DNA from: Emiliania huxleyi CCMP1516 | Taxonomy: Eukaryota; Haptophyta; Isochrysidales; Noelaerhabdaceae | DNA: 64,000 bases | Reading direction: 5' to 3' | Assembly (NCBI RefSeq): GCF_000372725.1 | Contig: NW_005199601.1 | Location: forward strand, 458,168-522,167 | In this document: one piece after another, positions 50,146 through 60,500 of the stretch | Layout: every line of letters starts with the position of its first letter | Numbering within the stretch: position 1 is the first letter of the stretch | Program-made: the position numbers and the translations under genes | The notes under the pieces: generated by a model | Databases searched by the model: none | The model's input: only the letters and a program-made list of their open reading frames with translations | What the model was told of the DNA's origin: nothing

Positions 50146-51580
50146 CGGCCACGCAGAGGGTCGGAACCTGCGTCGCAAGAGGTTATGGGACACTTAGGCT
50201 TGAACAGTCTCGCCGAGGTCCCGTGAAGAGGCCACCCTCGCTTGAAGCGCCTCTCCAGGCCTCGCTTTCGCTCTCGTGCGCGACGCTGGCCAGGCCATGT
50301 AGGTGCGCGCTGCCGCCCAATCGACGCGCTCCCCCGCCCAACACCGCTACCCGCCGGGCAGCGCGCCATCCAGATGGCCGCCCCGACCCTCACTTCCGGC
50401 TGCGCGCCCAGCAGGCAGGGCCGCCGAGCGCATCGCGGCTGTTATAGTTGGCCGGTCGTCGGAGACGCGAGGATCTGCCGGCACATCCCGCCACGGTACC
50501 TACCACGGCACCTCTGAACGCGAGAGCGGCGCTTCACGCGCGCGCAACCCGCCTCATGCACCCACCACGAGGGGTCGTTTGGGGCGCAGCACTGGCCTCG
50601 CGACCCTCTGTGTGCGGCCGGAATGCACGGACTCGACCACGGTGGTCCGGTGCTCCACGCGCCCGTGTAAAGCTTAGGGACGCGTCTTGGCGACCGACCC
50701 ACCGCACGCCAGAGTCTGCGTGAGGGAGGAGGCGAATCCGACGGGCGACCGTACCCGCGCCCGGATCGCGGCGCTTCGCGCCGGGTAGGCGATTATGCGA
50801 CGCAGTGCGCGCGTCTCCTCGCCGGCCTCGTGCTCCCTCGCCGCAGCGCAGGCCTCGGTGGCGGAGGTGTGGCGGGGAGGCAGCGAGCGGCCAGACGGCG
50901 GCAGCTGCGGCTGCGGTGGCGGCGGAGAAGGAAGCGACGGGCGTCGTGGCTATCGGCAGTGATGGTGGCGGCGTAGTCGAGCTCGGAGGCGTGTGATGGC
51001 GGCCGGCTGATCGCCCTAGGGGCTCAGCATTATCGACGCACCTGCGGTCGGGAGCGAGGTCGAGCTCGTGACCAACACGAGGACGAACATGGTCCCGTGC
51101 AAGGGCGGCCGGGACCCGAGGGACCATGTGGAAGACGGCTAGTGCTAGTCCCCCATCGGGAGGACGACCCCGGCTAGTCGCCGACCACACCCACAAAGAA
51201 CCCTCTGCACAAAGATCGCAAGGGCGGGGACCTGTTCCTTTTTACCCATCTCACAGTAGAGGTCTGCGTTTTATTTATTTATTTCAGTTGTTTTCATGGG
51301 AATTCGGCGTACTTGCGGCCATGCTATCACGCCTTGCGACAGCCTGTCGGCGCTGCTGACCGTGCCATGCTGCACAATTGATCACCTGCATAGCTCGCGG
51401 CCTTATTAGTATCAAGCATTCAGTGACGACCTGATCGTACGGCCAGTAGGAAGGTGTCCTTCCAGCTGCGTGCACGCTTCTGGCGCAATGCGCGTCGCCT
51501 CGGATTGGCTGCTGGCACTCTCGAGGCTATGCCTACACAGCCTCGCGCGCATGGGCAGTCAAGAGGGACCACGCACCTTC
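50146..51580. other. no supported gene
   Basis: Frames are Arg/Pro/Ala-rich with no family features. The TTTATTTATTT motif with its CACAGTAGAG leader (51248-51287) matches 6209-6245. Confidence 0.4.
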
Positions 51581-52235
51581 TCAGGACAGCACCACGGCCC
51601 TGTTGAGTCCAGCACAGGTCCAATGTGCGTGTCTTTCAGCCTCGCGACGAGCTCCATTTCTTGCAGAGGATCTCCATCCCCTCGAAGCTGGTTTGTGGCT
51701 TGAACAGCGCTGCGAACCGCGGCCGCGCCTATGGGGCTGGACACGCCCATCGGCCCAGGCGCGCCCTCCCAGAAGATGAAGCAGAGCGCCGGCTTCCCAC
51801 GCGTCCCAGCCTGGCCGCTGCGACCAGATGCTGCCGCATAGCCCGCACACGTCTCCGTCGTAATCCTGCTCTCCGGCCATCACGAGTAGGACAAAGTCAC
51901 TGAAGGTGGCTGCATCCAGGAATCGCACCCGCGCGGCGGTGCGGTGCGCGCGGCCGCCTGGCAGCCTTGCCTGCTCCTGAAGCAGGTTCTGCATGGAGCT
52001 CCAACGCACGGAGCGGGCGGTCCAGCTCGGCTGGAGTGGCGACGACCTCGTCCCTCAGGAACAGGTCCCAGCCCTCCCGAAGCTCGGCCATCCTTTCAGA
52101 GCCTTCCTCAGACGTCAGCACCCTGCGCTCCTCGGGATCAATACGCAGTGCCGCTGGAGGCGGCCGCCTCGCGAGTTCGGCCAGGGCGTGAGCTCTCAAG
52201 TTTTGAGAGACTCGGCGCAAGCAGTGCAGAGTCAC
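51581..52235 (-). CDS. hypothetical, possibly decayed or spliced gene
   Basis: One frame from an ATG at 52235 has a helical, charged composition (PEERRVLTSEEGSERMAELR, LDRPLRALELHAEP). Another continues MQNLLQEQARLPGG, FSDFVLLVMAGEQDYDGDVC. A third reads FIFWEGAPGPMGVSSPIG and EMELVARLKDTHIGPVLDS. The protein-like quality moves between frames without clear splice sites. It could be a multi-exon gene with short introns or a pseudogene. I recognise no family. Confidence 0.3.
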
Positions 52236-53218
52236 GTTGCCAGTGAGAGCAGATGAGGTCAGTGGCGTCTACGCCGACGTTGTGTGTGTGTGTGTGTGTG
52301 TGTCCTTGTCTGCTGTCGGCCTGACTCAGGCACTAATTCTGCCGATGCGTGATTGTGTGTGGGCTGCTCCGAGGGGCCCCTGTGCAATCCGATGGGTAGG
52401 GAGTCTGTGCCCGGGCGGTGTCCGGTGTGGAGTCTCTCTCTGATCCCACCTGTGATGTTGGGTGTGAGGTTGTGGCGGCTTCGATCCCAAGGGGGGGAGC
52501 TGATCCCACTCATAACCAACTCTCAGGGGCAGTAGGTGGGCGAGCCTCGAGCGCGCTCATCTCGATCGTCAAGGCGTCGCAACGCGCGGTCTTCCGCGGG
52601 GGGAGCTTCGTCGACGGGTGCGGGAGCGCGGCGCAGTCTGTGCCGTGGCGATGCCTCCGGCTGTTTGCGGTGGGCGGCTTGCTGCTCGCTGCATGGCGAA
52701 AAACTCGTCTCGCTGCACACCAAGGGCGTATGCTCTGGCGAGTAGAGACGACGCCTCACTTTTTCACACCGGGGGTCCGTTTTTAAATGAACTCGGGGGC
52801 ACAGGACGCGGTACCAACGCGGTACACCAAAAGGCACGGGCTGCCTGCACGGCGTTCACTCGAACGCCATGCACATGGCGCGGAGCAGCATCGGGTTGGT
52901 GTCGAACCCGAGCGGGTCCTCCTCCCAGTCCCGGTGCCCACCCTCCGCGTCGTCCTGCTCATCGTGCGCGTCGAGCACCCTGCCGAGACACAGGATCGTC
53001 CCCTTGGGAACGCCTGCCCCTCGCGCGCGCGGGTCCGTCCGGTGCTTTTCGCTGCGCATGCTCGAGCCCTCGGCGAGGGCTTGTGCTGTGAATAGCCTCG
53101 CCCGCGTTGTTCGCCAGGGTTTGCTCAGCGGTGGTCGCGCGTTTGCTAGACGTCTCTTGTCTTGCTCAACTTCCGGAAGCCTCTTGTCTTAGCCTCTTGT
53201 CTTTGCTCGAGCGAAGGC
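52236..53218. other. no supported gene; short (TG)n at 52281-52303
   Basis: Nothing recognisable. Includes the presumed promoter of the next gene, a head with CTTGTCTT repeats at 53155-53205. Confidence 0.4.
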
Positions 53219-54901
53219 ATGAACTTCTTGAAGCGCGAGCGCGCGGAGCGGCTCGTCGTCGGCGTTTTCTCCTTCGCGCTCGAGTCCAACGCGTTCAACC
53301 CAGCGCCGCGGCGGCTGTCCAGCTTCCAGTTCCTTGAGGGCGACGGCTATGAGCGCGACGAGCGTCAGGCCGGCTTTGTCGGGCGGCTGCGAGCAGCGCA
53401 GCCGGAGCTCTTCGCCGACGTGGACGTGCGCTTTGGAGTGCTTTACCGAGGCTGGTGCGGCGGCGCGGTGCCTGCTGGAGACTTTGCAGCAATGAAGGCG
53501 GCGGCGGTGGAGCGGTGCCGTGGGATGGTGAGCGGCGGTGAGCGACTCGCCGGCCTTTACTTTGACCTGCATGGCGCAATGAGCGCTGAAGGGTCCGACG
53601 ACGCCGAGGCCGAACTCGTCGAGGCGGTGCGCGGCGCAGCCCCGGGCGGCGTGCGCATTGCCGCGGCCTCCTTCGATTTGCATGGCAACGTCTCGGAGCG
53701 GCTCGCTGCGGCGCTTGACCTGGTGGCGGCCTATAAGACCATGCCGCACGTCGACATGGAGGAGACGAAGTTCAAGGCGCTGCGGATGCTGCTGGCGTGC
53801 TTGCAGCGCGCCGTGGAGCCGGCGGTCGTCGTCGTTACCATCCCGGCCATCTTGCACGGCGAGACGGTGCTGACGACCGAGGGGCAGGGCCGGCTGCTCT
53901 ACCGGTGGCTCCGCGACCTCGAGCCGCGCGAATGGCAGACGCCGGCGCTGGTGGAGCACCTCGGGCCGGCGGACGAGAGCGTGCGGTGGCCCACCGCCGG
54001 GCTGCTCGACGCGTCCTTCTTCGTCGGCCACGGATTCGCTGACGAGCCGCGCGTCGGCGCCGCGGTCGTGCTGAGCGGCGAGGCGTCGGCCGCGGGCCCG
54101 CTGGGCGAGCTTGCGCGCGAGATTGCACAGTGGTACTGGGATCGGCGCTCGAGCTTCACGTACCCGTCGGGCTCGCCTCTCGTCACGTGGGCCGACGCGG
54201 AGGCAGAGGTCGTCTCCAGCGTGGCTGCGGGGCGGCGCGTCCTGATCGGCGGCCTCGGCGACAACACAAACGCGGGCGCGTCGGGAGACGTGCCGTACGT
54301 GTGCCGCCGGCTGCTGCAGCTTGCCTCGTCGGCGACCGCGTGGCCTCCGCACGCCCGCCGCCCGCGCGTCCTCATCGCGGGGCTCGTCGACTCCGGTGCG
54401 GTCGAGGCGTGCGCCGCGGCCGTCGCCGAGGGGCGCGCGGCGCTGCCTTCTGTTCGCATCGGCGCGGGCGAGGCGATCGGCGCGAGCTACGGCGACGGCT
54501 GCGGGCCGCTCGAGCTGCGAGACGCGCGGGTGCGCGGTCTCGTCAACGATGGCGCGTGGGCGGTGCTCGACGCGTCGGCCGAGGTCACGGTCGTGCTGCA
54601 GCGCGCAGCGTGGGCCTTCTTTGGCCAAGGCGACGTCGAGCGGCTCACCTCGCGCTTCCATCCGGCGGAGTACGACGTGGTGGTCGTCAAGCGCGGCAAT
54701 GTCGAGTCGCTCGCCGCGCACGTGCGAGCGCCGGGCGAGAGCCCGCAGCGCACTGTCTGCCTGACGGCGCAAACGCCGGGCGCAAACGCGCATCCGTTCC
54801 CGCCGCGGCCGCACCTTCGGCCGGGCATGTGGTGTCCCGGGGACGAGTGCGAGCGAACGTGGAGCGCGCCGGCTGGGGTTTGCCGGAGGACGCGCGGGTG
54901 A
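53219..54901 (+). CDS. M81-family metallopeptidase, MlrC-like
   Basis: MlrC-type proteins are zinc peptidases best known from bacteria, where one member takes part in breaking down the cyanobacterial peptide microcystin; most members have unknown substrates. 560 residues, intronless. The N-terminal domain shows VFSFALESNAFNPAP (family ETNTF-like start, here ESNAF), LYFDLHGAMSAEG, SFDLHGNVSERL and KTMPHVDMEET. The Asp/His of the DLHG and PHVD steps are the likely metal ligands. The C-terminal MlrC domain has LGDNTNAGASGDVPYVCRRL and QGDVERLTSRFHPAEYDVVVVK. The ATG chosen precedes the family start by about 20 residues. No targeting signal is evident, so it is probably cytosolic. The lack of introns beside intron-rich neighbours and the mainly bacterial family suggest transfer from bacteria. 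Confidence 0.88.
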   Translation: MNFLKRERAERLVVGVFSFALESNAFNPAPRRLSSFQFLEGDGYERDERQAGFVGRLRAAQPELFADVDVRFGVLYRGWCGGAVPAGDFAAMKAAAVERCRGMVSGGERLAGLYFDLHGAMSAEGSDDAEAELVEAVRGAAPGGVRIAAASFDLHGNVSERLAAALDLVAAYKTMPHVDMEETKFKALRMLLACLQRAVEPAVVVVTIPAILHGETVLTTEGQGRLLYRWLRDLEPREWQTPALVEHLGPADESVRWPTAGLLDASFFVGHGFADEPRVGAAVVLSGEASAAGPLGELAREIAQWYWDRRSSFTYPSGSPLVTWADAEAEVVSSVAAGRRVLIGGLGDNTNAGASGDVPYVCRRLLQLASSATAWPPHARRPRVLIAGLVDSGAVEACAAAVAEGRAALPSVRIGAGEAIGASYGDGCGPLELRDARVRGLVNDGAWAVLDASAEVTVVLQRAAWAFFGQGDVERLTSRFHPAEYDVVVVKRGNVESLAAHVRAPGESPQRTVCLTAQTPGANAHPFPPRPHLRPGMWCPGDECERTWSAPAGVCRRTRG

Positions 54902-56660
54902 CCGCGGGTGAGCGCCGCCCTGAGTTGGCTGTTGGGTCAAAATTTTCCCGCACGAGGAGTCCACGAGAAACAGATGACAGATTGCTGTGCTCTCTGGGCT
55001 GGTCTGTGCTTGCTGTTACAGCTGTATAACAAACCGGCCCCTTCCCTATGTCCGGGACGACAACTGTCAACCGTCCGGCCCCCCGACCGCGACGTGGGAC
55101 CAAGTTAAGAAGTAAAGCCGTAATGACTAATGTGCATGTAGCATGTACAGTTCCCTCCGGGGGGCTCTCTCTCCCTCAGCAGCACTCCCTCCCCCCCTCT
55201 CTCTCTCTCTGCGCCGGGGAGGTGTGGGCGCGTGTGTGGGGATCGATGGATCGTTGTTGCGTTGTTGCGCCGCAGAGCCGCAGACCCTGCCCACACACTT
55301 GAGATGAGTATGGCTACACCTCAGACCTCAGATCGCAGCCACTACACTGCAGTTGAGCGTGGGGGTGGGGATGCCGCGCCAGGCCAGCTTTTGGCGGCAC
55401 TGTGCAAGGCTTAGTGCGGGGGTGGCGGCGACGGATCAGCGGACTGCAATTCTCCTCAAGACTGTCAGTGGGATGAACCGAGCAGTGCACATGGCATCAC
55501 CTCCGCCCGCGGGGCCATGGGCTCAACTTCGGGGGCTGGCACTGGCGGTGGGGAGGGATCAGAACAGGTCTGCGTTTGGTGGCATCATGCTTCTCAGCGA
55601 TGAACCGAACGTGCTGCTCATCATCTCATCAGCTCACGCGCGATCAACCGAGATGATACCGAGATCGCGCCGAGATCGCGGCAAGCTCGCTGCACGTGCT
55701 GCCCACCCCACCCACATTGGCTCAGCACCCCAGCGCAGGGCGACATTTCGTCCCCATGGTATTGCGGATTGAGAATTTTACAACCTCCCTCGCACAACAC
55801 TGGGCACGGGACTGGCGCGCATTGAGAATCCTGTTTGGGTTCGTCATTGCCAGAGGGAGCACCGCCCACCCAACTAGCGTGGTTCGCCCCCCCCGCGCTA
55901 CGCCGCACTACCCTCCGGTGCAAGTACACAAACTTGCCTGCGATGCGCGCGCGCGGCGGGGAATCGCACCGCCGCGTGGAGCTTGCCGAACAAGAGCTGC
56001 TCGCATGGAGCCTTGCACCTGATGCCGCACAGGCGTTGTGTGGGTCACAGGTGAGACTCGCGCTAGACGGAGTCCACGAGGGCCGCGCGCGGCAGCACCA
56101 CCCACGGCAGCTTGCTCTTCGCACGGCAGCTCATACGAGCGAGGCGGATGCGCGGCACGGGTATCGCCACGATCGACGCCGACCACGTGCGGTGTGCATG
56201 CGCATGTGCCACGTGGACATGGACATGGAAATGCACATGTGCATGTGCATGTGCATGTGCACATGTCTGGTCTTGTCACCGCGTGCCAAGGACGCCAAGA
56301 GGCGCTTGCAGCGGCCGGCTTGGTGTACCTTGCGGGGCGTGCCCTTGCGGGGGGTGGGCGAGGATTGGGGGAGGGGGGGACGAGCGTTTGGGCTAGGGCG
56401 CGTGCGCTATGTGGCGGTGGAATTGGCACGATCGGATGCATCGAGTAGAGGATCAGTTCAGGGCCAGGGAGCGTTGGGGGTCACGCTTTGGGTTCGGATG
56501 CCCCCCCCCCCCCCCACCCCCACCACCACGTCTGGTGCGAGAGAGGACGGGGTCATGCTCATCGTCGAGTGGTTCGAAACATTCGCCGAGGATCCGCGCG
56601 CCGCTGTCGTTCGCGTCGAGGAGGACGTGCAAGCTAATTGACGCATATATCAATATATCA
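54902..56660. other. no supported gene
   Basis: Contains CT-rich words at 55160-55215, CCGAGAT words at 55640-55680 and an ATGCAC/ACATGT simple repeat at 56216-56266. Frames overlap on both strands without family features. Confidence 0.4.
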
Positions 56661-57110
56661 GAGGTGCTCTCACAACCTTCTCTGGTCGATCTAAACACAC
56701 AAAACGGCCGGCAGAGCACATTCCACATATACAGCATAAAGTACAGAGGCACAATGGCACAAGACCTCATGAGGTGCTCTCACAACCTTCTCTCTGGTCG
56801 ATCTAAACACACAAAACGGCCGGCAGAGCACCTTCCACATAGAGAGCTCATACAGCATACAGAGGCACAATGGCACAATTCCTCGGTGCTCGGGCAAGAG
56901 CCAACTAGCGCGAAGCGCGAACGCTCCCTCCCCGGCCAACGCTATCCCCTATGTCCAGCGCGTTCCTAGCGGTGAACGCTTCCTAGGGGGACTAAGAAGT
57001 GCGAGGGGCCTTAGGCAACTGGGATTCCCTAGCGTCAAACGCGAACGCTCCCTCCTGGGCCAAGGCTACCCATATCCATATCCAGCGCGTTCCTACAGGT
57101 GAACGCTAGG
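56661..57110. repeat. two adjacent tandem duplications (110 bp and 124 bp)
   Basis: GAGGTGCTCTCACAACCTTC starts units at 56661 and 56771. GCGAACGCTCCCTCC starts units at about 56917 and 57041, each followed by CCAGCGCGTTCCTA and GTGAACGCT. Copies differ by small indels. Confidence 0.9.
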
Positions 57111-57559
57111 ACCTGTGCTAACCAGCTCAGCCCGCCCGGCTTCCCTTGGACCACGATAGCAGTCCAGGGACCCAGGGAGCAGCAGCGCATCATCATTGCA
57201 TTCTCCGTTAGTTGCGCTTGCGCCGACGGAGTCTGGGGTGCCGTACAACATGGGCGACTATTGGCTCGACGATGGCTCGACGATCAGCAGTTTCGCATGT
57301 CGCAGCTAAGCGGAGCTTTAATGGTTGTGTGCGACTTGAGCCATAAGCCTATGCACGCAAAAGTTGGGAGGCGTGTGAGTGCGCTGTTTGGCGTGCATGC
57401 CAACGAAAGCTCGGGGACGGACCAAGCTGAATCTGCTCGACGTTTGTGAGGTCGACGCCGCTGCGGCGGTCGACGCCGCTAGCACCAACCTGCGCGAGGG
57501 CACCGATGAGCGAATGGGAGAGGCAGCATATTGGGCGTATGAGGTATGAATAGCGCTAG
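57111..57559. other. no supported gene
   Basis: A 3' flank of the large minus-strand gene; no recognisable coding sequence. Confidence 0.4.
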
Positions 57560-60500
57560 CTAGAGCGCTAACAACATGACCTCGAGCACGTACGAGGTGA
57601 AGAGGGCCGCAAAGTTGAACGGCCCAATCGCCATGGAGCGAATGTCGCCCTGCTCGAGGCTGCTCAAGTCCTGATCGGTGCAGTACTGGTAGCAAGCCTT
57701 GTTACCATCCGACGGCGGATCGCACCTCGGCCCGGTGACTTTTTTTCCCGCGTAAAACACTGGCTGGGTTGCAATGCCATTGCAGGTGCCGAGGGAGTTC
57801 GGATTGGAGTACGACATGCTGTACGAGACGACTTGCGTCGTTTTCGTCGTTCCGTCCGGGGGGGGTTCGGTTGGCGCTGCGACGAAGGTGAAGTTGCGAT
57901 ACATGCACAGATTCTGGTTGCCATAGTCCAGGCACACCGGCGCACGCTTTTCGTCGTACACGCGTTGCTGCATCTGCCCATTGGGCGTAAGAGTAGCGAA
58001 CGCCGTCTCTCCTTCTTCGAAGACCGCACCCGGCATGTAGAACGCGAACCCACGGAGGAAGAGGTCATTGTAATCTTTAGTGCCGCGCACGACCATATCC
58101 GGGCGAATTTCGATGTTGAGCCGGCCAAACGTAGCAGCGTCGGACGTATCTTTGAACGTGGCCCAAGCGTCGTCGCTGACGTAGATGAAAGGCTGCTTCG
58201 ACTCCGGTGGGTCTCGCGTGCCTGCGCGGAGGCGGTGGAAGCGCGGTCTGAGGCACAACTTGAGCTGTGCTGATGTGCGGGTCGGGATGCGGTAGGGTGG
58301 GTATGTTTAGTGGGGCGCGCACAGTTATTGGTCCAAGCGATGGTCTGGCAGCACGTCTCTCCGCTCGACAACGGTGCTGCACTTGCATTTGGAAGGCACG
58401 AGTCGTTGTGCCAGAACTCAATGAGCGGGCCGTCGTCCGGCCCTGTCGGGTACGGAGCCCCATTTGATTTCGCATCAGAATCGATGCTGCATACGACTGG
58501 CTCACCGGTGCGGACGTACCCGTCCGTTCCATTGCACGGCGGAAGATTCTCCGGGCGAATGATGAGCGAGAGGAAGGGCCGATTGGTAGCTGAAGTGCCT
58601 TTGCCCCAAACCGCTTTTGTGACGCATCGTCGACAGCCATCGCCTGTGTTCAGGGGATACTGCTAAGAGAGCTGGCGGAAGGAGCTAGAACAAGCACATC
58701 GTCTGGAGTGAGCCCAGCGAGTGAGTCTCTCAGCTCTCACCTGCGAGTACGTCGTCTGGAGACCCTTGACGTAGTCCTTTGCCTCCTTTTCGAAGCCATC
58801 GAGGTCGCCGTATGACGCGTCGGCGAAAAGGGCGTATTTGAACGGCTTGAAGTAGGCGGTGCCCGTCGAGAAATTTCCGCACAGCTCGTCGAGCGGGTTG
58901 TTGAGCGACTTGACTCCGATGCTGCCGACAACGCACTGCTGGAAGAGCTGGGTCGTCTGGTAGGCAAAAGACTGGCAGAGCTGGCGCGTGGTCACAAATA
59001 GCTGCAGCGCCATGGTAGACATCTGAGTCTGAGAGGTGTCAGGAAGAGGGAGCGAGCGTGAGGCAGAGAGCGATCAGGCAGATCACATTGAGTTTAGAGC
59101 CAGAGGGCAGGCAGGGGGCGGGGCTTGCCCCGATCAGCAGCTTCTTCTCGGCCGCCCAGGTGTCAAAATTCGCCTCGCCGGACTCGCCAAACGCTTCCTT
59201 GATGGCGTTCTTAACCTTCTTGTTTGCGTCCTCCTGAGCGAGGTTGATCAACGCCTATCCACAAAGCGCACCCGCGTGAGTAGCGGCGGGGGCAGAGAAG
59301 GAGCACAAGAACCGCACGCGCTGCGCCTGCTGTACGCCAGCGACAAAGCGGACGCCATGGGTCACGTAGTCTGTGTGTGAGGGGAGGCAGCAGAGGGTCA
59401 GCGCTTTTGTAGATACAGAGCGCTGTGTGTGTGCGCAGGGGCGCACCGTTGCCGTAGTCGCACTGCGCGCGCATCTGCTTGAGCCACTTTTTTGCCGCAA
59501 CATTGATTTTTGTATTGTATCCCGTCGTGTACGGCTCGATCATGTCGCCTGTGTTGAAAGAGAGGGAGATCGGCAGGCTGGTGCGAATTGGTGCCGAAAC
59601 AGCACGAAGCGCGCTCCTGAGTTCGCGTTAATCCCCGACCAGTATCCTGTGCCGAGCTTGGGCAGCAGGTCATTGAGCATGAACGCCAGGGTCGAGAGGT
59701 CAGCCAGGGAGTCGTTGCTGCTTGGAATCAGGGAGACATTGCTCGGCCTGCAGGGGTGGATAGCTGGATTAAACACGCGCTGTGAGAGAGCAAACCGTCG
59801 GGTGCCGCTCCGGTGAGCATCTATGTCACGTTCCAGTCGAACCGTTCTTCCATGGCCTTGACAGACAATCCGGCGGCGTCCCGTACGTCACTGCTCAGCC
59901 CGTTGGCCTTGGACACCGCCTTGCTCGCCTCGACGATGCTAACGGCGCCGTTGATGAAGATGCCGATGCCCTTGGTCACGTGAAAGGCACCATTGTATGA
60001 CGCCTCCTTGCCCGCCCAGCTGCGTTTGTTGACGTTGACGTCCCTGCCCTCTGGCCCCCAAAGCCCCAAAAGATCGATATTCGGGGCTTCCCACCCTGTG
60101 TGAAGGCAGCGCCCGGCGTGATTAATTGCACGCCAAATCCTACGGCCTGGGGGTGTGCGTGTGCATCTACACGGCGAACCTTTTCCTCCTTTGTTTCCTC
60201 CCCACGGGGACTTTCCTTCGATCGATGCGCCATCAGCCGCAAGCTGAAACGCTGTTCCCACCCCCGAGAGAGCAAACGAAGATAAGGTGACGCACAGGCT
60301 AATGATTGCCTTCACCCGCTGCTCGTGAATCCACGCGTCGATATCCTTCTTCATCTGCACCATGGTGTCGTTCATCTGGCCTCCAATGCTCTTGATACCC
60401 TTCATAGCAGCGTCCATCCCAGTGATCGCCGTGGTGATCGTCTTCATCGTCATCTCCTGCGTCCTTGCGGTGACACTCTCCTCGCCACTCAGCTTCGCCT

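Noticed and set aside
50534-51196. A 220-residue minus-strand frame
   Set aside because: Pro/Ala/Arg low complexity with no motif; not better than chance at this GC content.
53189-54964. A 591-residue minus-strand open frame opposite the MlrC-like gene
   Set aside because: Arg/His-rich composition and no motifs; a shadow of the strong plus-strand gene in GC-rich DNA.
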